Shown here in pieces: positions 8,249-17,401 of a stretch of DNA of 64,000 bases. The stretch lies in NCBI GenBank assembly GCA_021828105.1, contig JAKATG010000017.1:62001-126000 (forward strand), in the 5' to 3' direction. Position 1 is the stretch's first letter, and every line of letters starts with the position of its first letter. A model generated the notes under the pieces. It was not told where the DNA came from and did no database searches. It was given only the letters and a program-made list of their open reading frames with translations. Both the position numbers and the translations under genes were made by a program. This DNA comes from Taklimakanibacter sp021828105. GTDB taxonomy: Bacteria; Pseudomonadota; Alphaproteobacteria; Rhizobiales; Aestuariivirgaceae.

Positions 8249-9091
8249 GTGGACCTTCATATCTTCCTGGCCGTTCTTCTCGCGGCCCTCCTGCATGCGA
8301 GCTGGAACCTCCTGGTCAAGCTCGACCTCGACCGCTTCCTGGCGCTGCTCCTCATCTCCTGCGTGATGGGCCTCATGGGGATCGCGATGCTGATCGCCTT
8401 CCCCTGGCCCAGCCTGGCAAGCGCTCCTTATTTCATCACCTCGGGACTGCTGCATGTGGGCTACAACATGTTCCTGGCGCGCAGCTACCGCACCGGCGAC
8501 CTCAGCCAGGTCTATCCGATCGCGCGCGGCACGGCGCCGCTCATCACCTTCATCGCCGCCTGGGCGCTGGCGGGCGAAACCGTCGGCGGGATCGGCGCCC
8601 TCGGCATCCTTCTTCTGGTCGGAGGCATCTGGCTCACCGCGCGGCCCGGCCATCAATCGATCCGGCTCGACGGCATGACCTTGTTCTTCGCGCTGGGCAC
8701 CTCGGGCTTCATCGCCGCCTATACGATCGTCGACGGTTTCGGCGCGCGCCTGTCGGGCTCGGCTTCCGCCTATGCCGGCATGCTGTTCGTGCTCGATGCC
8801 GTGTTCATGATCATCGTCGCCCTCCTGACCCGCGGGCCTGCCGCCTTCCGGCAGATTCTGCCTTCCTGGAAGAGCGGCACCGCCGGCGCTGCCCTCTCGG
8901 CCGGCGCCTATTGGATCGTCATCTGGGCGATGAGTCTTGCTCCCATCGCCGCGGTCGCGGCACTGCGCGAAACCAGCATCCTCTTCGTCATGCTGATGTC
9001 GGCGGTCTTCCTGAAAGAGAAGGTGACGGGCTTCCGGCTCATGGGCGCGGTGCTGATCGTCCTCGGCGCGGTGGCGCTCAGAATGTCATGA
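8249..9091 (+). CDS. EamA/DMT-superfamily transporter
   Basis: The protein of about 280 residues starts at a GTG with GGTGA upstream and has about ten hydrophobic helices in two repeats of five, the layout of EamA drug/metabolite transporters. Family-like stretches are LLHASWNLLVK, YPIARGTAPLITFIAAW and, near the end, ETSILFVMLMSAVFLKEKVT. It is an inner-membrane exporter or permease. The substrate is unknown. No neighbouring gene points to one. Confidence 0.85.
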   Translation: MDLHIFLAVLLAALLHASWNLLVKLDLDRFLALLLISCVMGLMGIAMLIAFPWPSLASAPYFITSGLLHVGYNMFLARSYRTGDLSQVYPIARGTAPLITFIAAWALAGETVGGIGALGILLLVGGIWLTARPGHQSIRLDGMTLFFALGTSGFIAAYTIVDGFGARLSGSASAYAGMLFVLDAVFMIIVALLTRGPAAFRQILPSWKSGTAGAALSAGAYWIVIWAMSLAPIAAVAALRETSILFVMLMSAVFLKEKVTGFRLMGAVLIVLGAVALRMS

Positions 9092-9284
9092 ATCACCCGG
9101 CAGAACCGTCATTGGCGTGTCATAAATTAAAGCCAGGTTAAGTTCACCAGGAGGCGTCAGTCGCGTTCCCTTTTCCTGGCATCACCCGACTGCCCAGCCA
9201 TGCCGGCGCCACCTTCCCATCCTCAGCCCCTTAAAGGTCCGCGTCCGGCATGGCCCTTTCTTCCACCGAGTGTCGGTTCGATAC

Positions 9285-10451
9285 CTAACCGAGAAGATTC
9301 TTCATCCGGCCCAGCGCTTCCTTGAGCTCGGCCTCGCTCGCGGCATAGGAGAGGCGCAAATAGCCGGCGCCATTGTCGCCGAAGCTCTCACCCGGGATGA
9401 GCGCCACATGGGCTTGATTCAGGAGGTCGCGCGCCAGATCGCGCGAGGCGCGTCCCGTCGCCTTCACATTGGGAAAGGCATAGAAGGCGCCGCCCGGCAT
9501 GCGGCAGGATACACCTCTAAGCGCGTTGAGCCCGTCGACGACTAACCCGCGGCGCTTCTCGAAACTCCTGCGGAAACCCTCGATCTCGTCCATCGGCCCG
9601 GTCATCGCGGCGAGCCCCGCCATCTGGGCCGCGACATTGACGCAGGAATGATCGACGGTGATGAGCTTCCGCACATGATCGACCAGCGCCTTGGGCCAGA
9701 TGCCGAAGCCCAGCCGCCAGCCGGTCATGGCGAAGGTCTTCGACCAGCCGTCGAGGATGATGGTGCGGTCACGCAGATCGGGGAAATCGAGGAAGCTCGT
9801 GAATTTGGCTCCCTGGAAAGTGAGGTGGCTGTAAATCTCGTCCGACAGAACCGCGACCTCGGGATGGCGCGCGAGGCCGTGGGCGAGCTTCGTGATCTCC
9901 ACGCTATCTACGACGCCGCCCGTCGGATTGGCGGGCGAGTTGATCATGATGAGGCGCGTGTTGGGGGTGATGAGAGAAAGCACCTCATCGGCATCGAAAC
10001 CGAAATCCTTCTCCTCGCGGATCGGGTAGGGAACACCCTTGGCGCCGCCCGAGCGGATCGCCTCGCGATAGGGCGGGAAGCCCGGATCGGGATAGAGGAT
10101 CTCCGCCCCCGGACCGCCGAAGAGCAGGCAGGCGAAATAGAAGGTGACCTTGCCGCCCGGCACGATAACGACCTCTTCGGGCGAGACCGGCACTTTGAAT
10201 CGACTCGAAACATGGGCGGCGACCGCCTCGCGCAAGGGCAGGATGCCAATCGGCGTCGTATAGCCATGCGGCCCATCGCGCACCGCCTTCTCGGCCGCTT
10301 CCAGTATATGGCGCGGCGGCGAGAAATCCGGCTGGCCGATGCCGAGATTGATAACGGGCGCACCCTTGGCTTTCAGAGCGAGGGCGCGGTCGAGAACGGC
10401 GAAGGCGCCTTCCTCCTCGATGACGGTGATATTGGGATTGAGCTTGAGCAT
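9285..10451 (-). CDS. PLP-dependent aminotransferase, class I/II (aspartate aminotransferase fold)
   Basis: The 388-residue cytosolic enzyme has the fold type I signatures: INLGIGQPDFSPP near the N-terminus, SPANPTGGV, DEIYSHLTF and SKTFAMTGWRLGF, whose lysine binds pyridoxal phosphate. CLRLSYA-like RLSYAASEAELKEAL closes the sequence. It resembles AspB-type and branched aminotransferases of rhizobia; the amino donor and keto acid cannot be assigned. The 3-hydroxyisobutyrate-dehydrogenase-like gene lies just upstream on the same strand (19-base gap), so they may form an operon. Confidence 0.9.
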   Translation of the reverse strand: MLKLNPNITVIEEEGAFAVLDRALALKAKGAPVINLGIGQPDFSPPRHILEAAEKAVRDGPHGYTTPIGILPLREAVAAHVSSRFKVPVSPEEVVIVPGGKVTFYFACLLFGGPGAEILYPDPGFPPYREAIRSGGAKGVPYPIREEKDFGFDADEVLSLITPNTRLIMINSPANPTGGVVDSVEITKLAHGLARHPEVAVLSDEIYSHLTFQGAKFTSFLDFPDLRDRTIILDGWSKTFAMTGWRLGFGIWPKALVDHVRKLITVDHSCVNVAAQMAGLAAMTGPMDEIEGFRRSFEKRRGLVVDGLNALRGVSCRMPGGAFYAFPNVKATGRASRDLARDLLNQAHVALIPGESFGDNGAGYLRLSYAASEAELKEALGRMKNLLG

Positions 10452-10470
10452 CGGAGCCTTGCGTTCTGGT

Positions 10471-11337
10471 TTACGTCACATCGTCGATGGCCGGGTCGAG
10501 CAGGTGGCTGACATTGCGCCCGCCGTGACCCGTGGCGACCGCCTTGGCGAAGATCTGCTCTACAGCCTCGGTGAGCGGCGTCAACTGCTCGAGTTCCTGG
10601 GCGAGCGCCGAATAATAGCCGATGTCCTTGGCGGCATTGGTGAGGGAGAATTTATAGCCGTCGAAATCGCCGGCGAGCGCTGCCTCCATCATCTTGCGCA
10701 AGACGCCGGAATTGCCGGAGCCGTTGAGCATCACCTCATAGAGGTCCTTCCAGTCGACTTGCGCCTTGCGCGCCGTGGTGAAGGCCTCGGTGACGAGGCC
10801 GATCATGCCGATCACCAGATAATTGGAGATGAGCTTCGCCACATGGCCCGAACCCGGCGGACCGAAATGCTTCAGGCGGCTGGCATAGCAGGAGACAAGC
10901 GGCGCGATGGCCGCAAAAGTCTGCTCGTCGGCCCCGATCAGGGCGCCCACTTCCTTCTTCGCCACCTGCTCAGGCCCGCCCGCCATGGGCGCATCGGCAT
11001 AGGCGACGCCTTGCACCTTCAGCTCGCGCGCCAGGCGGCGCGTCGTCTGAGGATCGGTCGTGCCGGTATCGATGATGATCTGGCCACGGCGCAAATGGGG
11101 CATCAGCCCCAAAATCGTCTCCTCCACCACTTTCGCGGTGGTGAGGCACAGGATGATCACCTCGCTTTCCTTGGCGAGGGTGCCCAGATCCTTTGCCTCA
11201 TGGGCGCCTTTGCCAAGCAAGGGATCGATGAAACTGCGGTTGCGATGCGCCATCAGCCACAACTCGTGGCCCCTCTCCATCAGATGGCCGGCCATGCCGG
11301 AGCCCATCAGCCCCAGACCAACGAAACCGATCCTCAT
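10471..11337 (-). CDS. NAD(P)-dependent beta-hydroxyacid dehydrogenase (3-hydroxyisobutyrate dehydrogenase family)
   Basis: The 288-residue protein opens with MRIGFVGLGLMGSGMAGHLM, the Rossmann dinucleotide-binding motif of the family. DTGTTDPQTTRRLA and ADAPMAGGPEQ match the substrate-binding segment, where most members read D.PVSGG. GHVAKLISNYLVIGM carries the catalytic lysine region (G..AKL..N). Family members reduce or oxidise small hydroxyacids such as 3-hydroxyisobutyrate, tartronate semialdehyde or succinic semialdehyde. The substrate here is open. It is upstream of and co-directional with the aminotransferase. Confidence 0.88.
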   Translation of the reverse strand: MRIGFVGLGLMGSGMAGHLMERGHELWLMAHRNRSFIDPLLGKGAHEAKDLGTLAKESEVIILCLTTAKVVEETILGLMPHLRRGQIIIDTGTTDPQTTRRLARELKVQGVAYADAPMAGGPEQVAKKEVGALIGADEQTFAAIAPLVSCYASRLKHFGPPGSGHVAKLISNYLVIGMIGLVTEAFTTARKAQVDWKDLYEVMLNGSGNSGVLRKMMEAALAGDFDGYKFSLTNAAKDIGYYSALAQELEQLTPLTEAVEQIFAKAVATGHGGRNVSHLLDPAIDDVT

Positions 11338-11420
11338 CTTCTCATCCTTTCCTGCGAGGCCCCGGGCATGCTAGAGCCGAACGCGAAAAAAAGGGAACCC
11401 GCAATTTCCGGAGAGCCGCT

Positions 11421-12860
11421 ATGACACTGAACAAGAACTTCATCAATGGCGAATGGGTCGGCAGCGACCATGCCAAGGACAACATCAACCCGTCCGATCT
11501 CTCCGACATCGTCGGCTCCTATGCGCAAGGAAGCGACACCGATACCGAGGCGGCCATCGCCGCCGCCAAGGCCGCGGCACCGGCCTGGGCTCAGACGACG
11601 CCACAGCAGCGCGCCGATATCCTCGAAGCCACCGGTCAAGAGCTCCTGGCGCGCAAGGACGAGATCGGCAAATTGCTCGCCCGCGAGGAAGGCAAGACCC
11701 TCGCCAATGGCATCGCCGAGACGATACGCGCCGCCCAGATCTTCAAATTCTTCGCACAAGAGACCCTGCGGCTCGAAGGTATCGCCATTCCCTCGGTTCG
11801 CCCCGGCATCGACGTGGTGGTGACGCGCGAGCCCCTGGGCGTCGTCGGCCTCATCTGCCCGTGGAATTTCCCGATCGCCATCCCCGCCTGGAAGATGGCG
11901 CCGGCGCTCGCCTTCGGCAATACGGTGGTGTTCAAGCCCGCCGACCTGGTACCGGGCACGGCCTGGGCGCTGGTCGAAATACTCTCGCGCACCGGGCTGC
12001 CCAAGGGCGTGGTCAATCTGGTGATGGGCAAGGGCTCGGTGGTCGGCCAGAAGCTCCTCGATTCGCCCGACGTCAATGCGATTTCCTTTACCGGCTCGGT
12101 GGCGACGGGGGCGCGGGTGGCGCAGGCCTGCGCCGCGCGCGGCGCCAAGTTCCAGCTCGAAATGGGCGGCAAGAATCCCTTCATCGTGCTCGACGACGCC
12201 AATCTCGACGTCGCGGTCCAGGCCGCCGTCGACGGCGCCTTCTACCAGACCGGCCAGCGCTGCACCGCCTCCTCGCGCCTCATCGTGCAGAGCAAGATCC
12301 ATGACGCCTTCGTCGACAAGACGATCGCGGCGCTGAAGGCGCTCAAGGTGGACAATGCGCTGAAGGAGGGCACCCAGATCGGCCCGGTGGTCGATGAGAA
12401 CCAGCTGGCGCAGGACCTTTCCTATATCGATATCGGCCGGCATGAGGGCGCCGAGCTCGCCTGGGGCGGCGAATTGCTCAACCGCGACACCAAGGGCCAT
12501 TATCTGAGCCCGGCTTTGTTCGTCGGCACCGACAACAAGATGCGCATCAACCGCGAAGAGATCTTCGGGCCCGTGGCCTCGGTGATCAAGGTCGAGAGCT
12601 ATGACGAGGCGCTGACGGTCGCCAATGACACGGCTTTCGGCCTTTCCTCCGGCATCGCCACCTCATCGCTCAAATATGCCAATCATTTCCGCAAGGCTTC
12701 GGCGGCCGGCATGGTGATGGTCAATCTGCCGACGGCGGGCGTCGACTATCATGTGCCCTTCGGCGGGCGCAAAGGCTCGAGCTACGGTCCGCGCGAGCAG
12801 GGCCGGCATGCGGCCGAGTTCTATACTTCGGTCAAGACGGCCTATATCAATCCGGTGTGA
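11421..12860 (+). CDS. Aldehyde dehydrogenase, probably alpha-ketoglutaric semialdehyde dehydrogenase
   Basis: The 479-residue NAD(P)-dependent enzyme shows the ALDH motifs ICPWNFPIAIPAWK, FTGSVATG, LEMGGKNPFIVLDDA with the catalytic glutamate, and GQRCTASSR with the catalytic cysteine. The overall sequence resembles the semialdehyde dehydrogenases that end oxidative pentose and hexarate pathways (2,5-dioxovalerate to 2-oxoglutarate). That would fit the xylonate dehydratase and xylose dehydrogenase genes about 26-31 kb downstream. The start has GGAGAG eight bases upstream. Succinate semialdehyde or other small aldehydes remain possible. Confidence 0.88.
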   Translation: MTLNKNFINGEWVGSDHAKDNINPSDLSDIVGSYAQGSDTDTEAAIAAAKAAAPAWAQTTPQQRADILEATGQELLARKDEIGKLLAREEGKTLANGIAETIRAAQIFKFFAQETLRLEGIAIPSVRPGIDVVVTREPLGVVGLICPWNFPIAIPAWKMAPALAFGNTVVFKPADLVPGTAWALVEILSRTGLPKGVVNLVMGKGSVVGQKLLDSPDVNAISFTGSVATGARVAQACAARGAKFQLEMGGKNPFIVLDDANLDVAVQAAVDGAFYQTGQRCTASSRLIVQSKIHDAFVDKTIAALKALKVDNALKEGTQIGPVVDENQLAQDLSYIDIGRHEGAELAWGGELLNRDTKGHYLSPALFVGTDNKMRINREEIFGPVASVIKVESYDEALTVANDTAFGLSSGIATSSLKYANHFRKASAAGMVMVNLPTAGVDYHVPFGGRKGSSYGPREQGRHAAEFYTSVKTAYINPV

Positions 12861-12864
12861 AATA

Positions 12865-12889
12865 CCCTCGCCCCTAGCGGGGGAGAGGG
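12865..12889. terminator. GC-rich hairpin between convergent genes
   Basis: CCCTCGCCCC and GGGGGAGAGGG pair around TAGC directly after the stop of the aldehyde dehydrogenase gene and before the stop of the convergent FAH gene. It is suited to end both transcripts. There is no T run. The sequence also resembles the short CCCTC/GAGGG palindromes found elsewhere in the window. Confidence 0.55.
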
Positions 12890-12891
12890 GA

Positions 12892-13596
12892 TTACGTCAC
12901 CACCACGTCGAGCGGGGCAAGCCTGGCGATCTCGCCATGCAGCCGGTCGCCGCGCTTGACGGCGCCGACGCCCGACGGCGTGCCGGTGAAGATCAGATCG
13001 CCCGGCGCCAAGAGAAAGAGCTGCGACAATTCGGCTATGATGTCGGCGACCGGCCAGACCATGTCGGCGAGATCGCCCGTCTGGCGGCGCTCGCCATTGA
13101 CATCGAGGGTGATGGCGCCCTTGGTCAGGAAGCCCGACTGCTCGATCGGCGTGATGGCGCTCAAGGGCGCGGCCCGGTCGAAGGCCTTGGCAGCCTCCCA
13201 GGGCCGGCCCTGCTTCTTGGCCTCGGCCTGGAGATCGCGGCGCGTCATGTCGAGGCCCGTGGCATAGCCATAGACGATGTCCTTGGCCTTGGCGGAAGGA
13301 ATGTTCTGGCCGCCCGCCTTCAAGGCGACGACGAGCTCGATCTCGTGATGGACGTCGGATGTCAGCGGCGGATAGGGGAAGACGCCGTCGGTGACGATCG
13401 AATCGGGCGCCTTCTGGAAGAAGAAGGGTTTCTCGCGCTTGGGATCGCCGCCCATCTCGCGTGTATGCTCGGCATAATTGCGCCCGACGCAATAGAGCCG
13501 GCGCACCGGGAAGGTGCGGCGCGTCCCGACCACCGGCACGGCGGGCAAGGGCGCGAGATCGACCACAAATTCATAGACGCGTTCGCGGAGATTCAT
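12892..13596 (-). CDS. Fumarylacetoacetate hydrolase (FAH) family protein
   Basis: The 234-residue protein contains RLYCVGRNYAEHTREMG, KPFFFQKAPDS, DVHHEIELVVAL (metal-binding HEIE) and FTGTPSGVGAVKRGDRL, all standard for FAH-fold hydrolases such as fumarylpyruvate hydrolase. The enzyme probably splits a C-C bond in an acylpyruvate from aromatic breakdown, or acts as an oxaloacetate decarboxylase-like enzyme. It is closely related to the FAH gene at 52914-53597. The ATG overlaps the end of the nicotinamidase gene (ATGA), so it is second in a two-gene operon. Confidence 0.9.
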   Translation of the reverse strand: MNLRERVYEFVVDLAPLPAVPVVGTRRTFPVRRLYCVGRNYAEHTREMGGDPKREKPFFFQKAPDSIVTDGVFPYPPLTSDVHHEIELVVALKAGGQNIPSAKAKDIVYGYATGLDMTRRDLQAEAKKQGRPWEAAKAFDRAAPLSAITPIEQSGFLTKGAITLDVNGERRQTGDLADMVWPVADIIAELSQLFLLAPGDLIFTGTPSGVGAVKRGDRLHGEIARLAPLDVVVT

Positions 13597-14195
13597 CTGA
13601 GCTTTATCCCTCTGTCGCGAAAGGAGGCCTTCGTTGCAGCGGCGCTGCCGGCAAGATCGATGGCCCGGCAGGCTTCTTCGATCACGATCGTGTCAAAACC
13701 ATGAGCGACGGCGTCCTCGGCCGAATAGCGCACGCAGTAATCGAAAGCGAGACCGACGCAGACGATCCGCGTGAGGCCGCGCTCGCGCAAATAGCCGGAA
13801 AGACCCGTCGGGGTCGTGCGGTCGTTCTCGAAGAAGGCGGAATAGGAGTCGATCTCCTTGTGGTAGCCCTTGCGGATGACGAGCTGGGCCTGAGGGATGT
13901 CGAGATCGGCATGGAAGGCGGCACCCTCGCTCTCCCAGGTGCAGTGATCGGGCCATAGAGTCTGCGGGCCATAGGGCATCTCGATCTCGGAGAAGGGCGC
14001 TTTTCCGGGATGGCTCGAGGCAAAGGAAGTATGGTCTTCGGGGTGCCAGTCCTGGGTCAGGACGACATGGCGGAATCGGCTGGCGAGACGGTTGATGACC
14101 GGCACCACCTCGTCGCCTCCGGGCACGGCAAGGCGGCCGCCCGGGCAGAAATCATTCTGCACATCTGTGACGAGGAGCACTTCGCCGTCGCGCAT
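13593..14195 (-). CDS. pncA: Nicotinamidase / pyrazinamidase
   Basis: The 200-residue isochorismatase-fold enzyme hydrolyses nicotinamide to nicotinate for NAD salvage. DVQNDFCPGG gives the catalytic aspartate, VIRKGYHKEID the catalytic lysine, and GLAFDYCVRYSA the nucleophilic cysteine. DWHPEDHTSFASSHPG holds the metal-binding Asp and His residues. Length and motif order fit the PncA family. The stop overlaps the start of the FAH hydrolase gene; the functional reason for this pairing is not evident. Confidence 0.95.
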   Translation of the reverse strand: MRDGEVLLVTDVQNDFCPGGRLAVPGGDEVVPVINRLASRFRHVVLTQDWHPEDHTSFASSHPGKAPFSEIEMPYGPQTLWPDHCTWESEGAAFHADLDIPQAQLVIRKGYHKEIDSYSAFFENDRTTPTGLSGYLRERGLTRIVCVGLAFDYCVRYSAEDAVAHGFDTIVIEEACRAIDLAGSAAATKASFRDRGIKLR

Positions 14196-14266
14196 AGGTC
14201 GCCTCGCAAATGAACGGACTTCGCTCTATGCTAGATTGTCCTTCATCGCAATGATTAATAGCTTCC

Positions 14267-14638
14267 ATGGGCCTCCTCGCCATCGATCACATCCAGCTCG
14301 CCATGCCGGAAGGCCGGGAAGAGGCGGCGCGCCGCTTCTATGGCAGGCTCCTCGGCCTCAGCGAGGTGGAGAAGCCGGAGAATCTCAAGAAACGCGGCGG
14401 CTGCTGGTTCGAGAAGGAGGGGATCAAGATCCATCTCGGCGTCGAGAAGGACTTCCGCCCGGCCCTGAAGGCGCATCCGGCCTTCCTGGTCGAGGATCTC
14501 CGCCGTCTCGTGGCAAGGCTGGAACAGGCCGGTGTCGCGGCCCGCCGCGACGAGCCGCTACCCGGCTATGACCGTGTCTATGTCGATGACCCGTTCGGTA
14601 ACCGGATCGAGCTGATAGAGAAAGTCCCCTCGGCCTAA
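14267..14638 (+). CDS. VOC-superfamily (glyoxalase/bleomycin-resistance-like) protein
   Basis: The 123-residue single-module VOC protein begins IDHIQLAMPEGREEAARRFY, with the first metal-ligand histidine, and ends DDPFGNRIELIEKV with the typical glutamate. The predicted fold is a beta-alpha-beta-beta-beta dimer. Members include glyoxalases, dioxygenases and resistance proteins, so the reaction is not assignable. The gene converges on the next one, with stops overlapping by four bases. Confidence 0.88.
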   Translation: MGLLAIDHIQLAMPEGREEAARRFYGRLLGLSEVEKPENLKKRGGCWFEKEGIKIHLGVEKDFRPALKAHPAFLVEDLRRLVARLEQAGVAARRDEPLPGYDRVYVDDPFGNRIELIEKVPSA

Positions 14639-15087
14639 GAGCTCTCGGGATCCCTGAACGCCATCTTCAGTTTTCCCGGAGACTCTGGCAACCAGACACT
14701 GCCGTCACCGCTGGCATCAAGAAACCCGGCACCGTGCTTTGCGGCAAGCCGGAAGGTCGCCTCATAGGCCGCGCCGGGATCGGACCAGGAGAACGCAATA
14801 TAGATACTCTCCTTTTTGATGAAGTAATCCGCCGCGCGCTCGGTCTGCTCCAGCTCATCCAGGTCCGGGGCATAGGCACCATTCATGGCCGGAAATTCCT
14901 TGATCATCTCCAAGAACCACGCCCGCAAGAGGGGCATGGTTTGTGCCGGATCACTATAATCCTCGAACATGTCGCCGGCGGCGGCAGTATCCGCCTCGGC
15001 ATCGGCATCGGCGTCATACCAGGCAAAGAACGCGGTCGGACCATCCGGCACTTTTGCTGGATCAAACACCATCAGATCGTAGCTCAT
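14635..15087 (-). CDS. Hypothetical cytosolic protein
   Basis: The 150-residue acidic protein begins MSYDLMVFDPAKVP, lacks a signal peptide or membrane segment, and shows conserved-looking aromatic stretches (FFAWYDADADAEADT, IAFSWSDPGAAYE). Small proteins with this kind of start are common in proteobacteria as uncharacterised families. I cannot assign a function. Its coding bias matches its neighbours, and it has a purine-rich stretch (GGGGGCAGGG) before the ATG. Confidence 0.7.
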   Translation of the reverse strand: MSYDLMVFDPAKVPDGPTAFFAWYDADADAEADTAAAGDMFEDYSDPAQTMPLLRAWFLEMIKEFPAMNGAYAPDLDELEQTERAADYFIKKESIYIAFSWSDPGAAYEATFRLAAKHGAGFLDASGDGSVWLPESPGKLKMAFRDPESS

Positions 15088-15106
15088 CCCTGCCCCCGAT
15101 CGATCT

Positions 15107-16279
15107 CTAAACCTTCGTCCACTTCCCGTTCTTCGCCGAAGACTTCTTGCAGGCCTCGATGAAGGCCATGCCGGCGACGCCGTCCTCGATGCCGGGGAAC
15201 ATGACCTCCTTGTCGGGCTTCTTGCCCGAGCGCCTGGCCCTGATGGCGCGGGCGGCCTCGGTATAGATATTGGCGAAGCCCTCGAGATAGCCTTCCGGAT
15301 GGCCAGGCGGCACCCGGGTCATGCGGGCGGCCGAAGCGCCGGAGCCGGCACCGCCCCGGGTGATGAGCCGCATCTCTCCGCCGAAGGGGGTGAACCAGAG
15401 ATAATTGGGATCGGCCTGCGTCCAGTCGAGCCCGCCCTTGGTGCCATAGACGCGCAAGCGCAGGCCGTTCTCATTGCCCGGCGCCACCTGGCTCGCCCAC
15501 AGCATGCCGCGGGCGCCGTTTTTGAAGCGCAGCAGCACATTGACATTGTCGTCCACCTTCCGGCCCTTGACGAAGGTCGTCATGTCGGCCGCCACCTCGT
15601 CCAGCGTCAGGCCGGAGACGAAGCAGGCGAGCTGATAGGCATGTGTCCCGATATCGCCAATGGCGCCGCCGCCCGACTGCTTGGGATCGGTGCGCCAGGC
15701 GGCCTGCTTCTGGCCGCCCTTCTCGATGTCCTCGGTCAGCCAGTCCTGCGGGTATTCGGCCTGGACCAGGCGGATCTGGCCGAGCTCACCCTTCGCCACC
15801 ATCTCGCGCGCCTGGCGGATCATCGGATAGCCCGAATAATTGTGGGTGAAGGCGAAGATGACGTCCTTCCTCTTGCCGAGCAGGCTCGCGAGCGACTTCG
15901 CCTCCTTCAGCGAAATCGCCAGGGGCTTGTCGCAAATGACATGGATGCCGGCTTCGACGAAGGCTTTCGCCGCCGGGACGTGGACATTGTTGGGCGTGAC
16001 GATGGCGACCGCCTCGATGCCGTCCTTGCGCTTGCCCTCCGCCTTCGCCATCTCGCGATAGTCCGTATAGATGCGATCCGGGGCGAGACCAAGCTCGACG
16101 CCGGAAGCCCTGGCGCGCTCCGGCGATGACGAGAGCGCACCGGCCACGAACTCATACTGATCGTCCATGCGCGCGGCCAGGCGATGCACCGCGCCGATGA
16201 AAGCGCCCTGGCCGCCGCCCACCATGCCGAGCCTGATGCGTCCGCCCTGCTTGGCGTCGCTGCGCCCTTCGATAGACAT
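15107..16279 (-). CDS. Gfo/Idh/MocA family oxidoreductase
   Basis: The 390-residue NAD(P)-dependent enzyme has RIRLGMVGGGQGAFIGAVHR as the Rossmann fold, EAVAIVTPNNVHVPAAK, and VICDKPLAISLKEAK with the conserved EKP-type lysine. GGGAIGDIGTHAYQLA holds the catalytic D..H pair. Such enzymes oxidise sugars, inositols or sugar acids. The sugar isomerase/epimerase gene sits 33 bases upstream in the same direction, a very common pairing in sugar catabolism. The start is supported by GGAGGAAATGAC before the ATG. Confidence 0.92.
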   Translation of the reverse strand: MSIEGRSDAKQGGRIRLGMVGGGQGAFIGAVHRLAARMDDQYEFVAGALSSSPERARASGVELGLAPDRIYTDYREMAKAEGKRKDGIEAVAIVTPNNVHVPAAKAFVEAGIHVICDKPLAISLKEAKSLASLLGKRKDVIFAFTHNYSGYPMIRQAREMVAKGELGQIRLVQAEYPQDWLTEDIEKGGQKQAAWRTDPKQSGGGAIGDIGTHAYQLACFVSGLTLDEVAADMTTFVKGRKVDDNVNVLLRFKNGARGMLWASQVAPGNENGLRLRVYGTKGGLDWTQADPNYLWFTPFGGEMRLITRGGAGSGASAARMTRVPPGHPEGYLEGFANIYTEAARAIRARRSGKKPDKEVMFPGIEDGVAGMAFIEACKKSSAKNGKWTKV

Positions 16280-16312
16280 GTCATTTCCTCCGGTTTGAAC
16301 TCGATCCTGGTA

Positions 16313-17368
16313 CTAGATGCCCAGCATGCGCCGGACCTGCTTCTCGTCGACCTCGCGGGCGGTGAAATCGTCGAAGGATTTCTCCGTCACCTTGATGATG
16401 TGGCTTTCGATGAAGGGAGCACCCTCGGCCGCACCCTGCTGCGAATCCTTCAGGCAGCATTCCCATTCGAGCACCGCCCAGCTGTCATAATCATAGGCGG
16501 CAAGCTTGGAGAAGACCGCGCCGAAATCGACCTGACCGTCGCCCAGCGAGCGGAAACGCCCGGCCCGGTCGACCCAGGGCTGAAAGCCCGAATAGACGCC
16601 CTGGCGACCGTCGGTGTTGAGCTCGGCATCCTTCACATGGAACGCCTTGATGCGCTCGTGATAGATGTCGATGAAGGCCAGGTAATCGAGATGCTGCAGC
16701 ACGAAGTGGGAGGGATCGTAATTGATGCAGCAGCGCTGATGGCCGTTCACTTGCGCCAGGAACATCTCGAAGGTGGCGCCGTCGAAAATATCCTCGCCCG
16801 GATGGATCTCGTAGCAGACATCGACGCCATGCTTGTCATATTCATCGAGGATGGGCGTCCAGCGCTTCGCCAGTTCCTCGAAGGCCATGTCGATCATGCC
16901 GGCCGGGCGCTGCGGCCAGGGATAGAGGAAGGGCCAGGCGAGTGCGCCTGAGAAGGTCACATGCGCATCGAGGCCGAGATTGCGCGAGGCCTTGGCGCCC
17001 GCCATGACCTGATCGACCGCCCATTTCTGCCGCTCCTTCGGCTTGCCGTGAACGGCAGGCGGCGCGAAATTGTCGAAGGCCTCGTCATAGGCCGGATGCA
17101 CCGCGACGAGCTGGCCCTGCAAATGGGTCGAGAGCTCGGTGATCTCCACCCCATGCTTCTTGGCGATGCCCTTGATCTCGTCGCAATAGGTCTTCGATTC
17201 CGCCGCCTTCTTGATGTCGAAGAGACGCCCGTCCCAGCTCGGGATCTGCACGCCCTTGTAGCCGAGGCCCGCCGCCCATTTGCAGATCGCGTCCCATGAA
17301 TTGAAGGGTTTCTCGTCGCCGGCAAATTGGGCAAGAAAGATCGCCGGCCCTTTGATGTTCTTCGCCAT
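16313..17368 (-). CDS. Sugar phosphate isomerase/epimerase (xylose isomerase-like TIM barrel)
   Basis: The 351-residue protein matches AP-endonuclease-2/IolE-like TIM barrels. GYKGVQIPSWDGRLFDI, ITELSTHLQGQLVAVHPAYD, VCYEIHPGEDIFDG with a metal-binding glutamate, and NYDPSHFVLQHLDY supply the usual acidic and histidine metal ligands. The substrate is probably a keto-inositol or keto-sugar, made or consumed by the adjacent Gfo/Idh enzyme. A repeat element lies between it and xylA, so whether it shares the xyl transcript is uncertain. Confidence 0.9.
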   Translation of the reverse strand: MAKNIKGPAIFLAQFAGDEKPFNSWDAICKWAAGLGYKGVQIPSWDGRLFDIKKAAESKTYCDEIKGIAKKHGVEITELSTHLQGQLVAVHPAYDEAFDNFAPPAVHGKPKERQKWAVDQVMAGAKASRNLGLDAHVTFSGALAWPFLYPWPQRPAGMIDMAFEELAKRWTPILDEYDKHGVDVCYEIHPGEDIFDGATFEMFLAQVNGHQRCCINYDPSHFVLQHLDYLAFIDIYHERIKAFHVKDAELNTDGRQGVYSGFQPWVDRAGRFRSLGDGQVDFGAVFSKLAAYDYDSWAVLEWECCLKDSQQGAAEGAPFIESHIIKVTEKSFDDFTAREVDEKQVRRMLGI

Positions 17369-17401
17369 TCCGTTCCTCCCTAAGTATCGAATCGACTCGC
17401 T

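Noticed and set aside
9092..9284. Possible small gene in the gap after the EamA transporter
   Set aside because: No frame with a ribosome site or sensible composition is seen; the gap looks like plain intergenic DNA.
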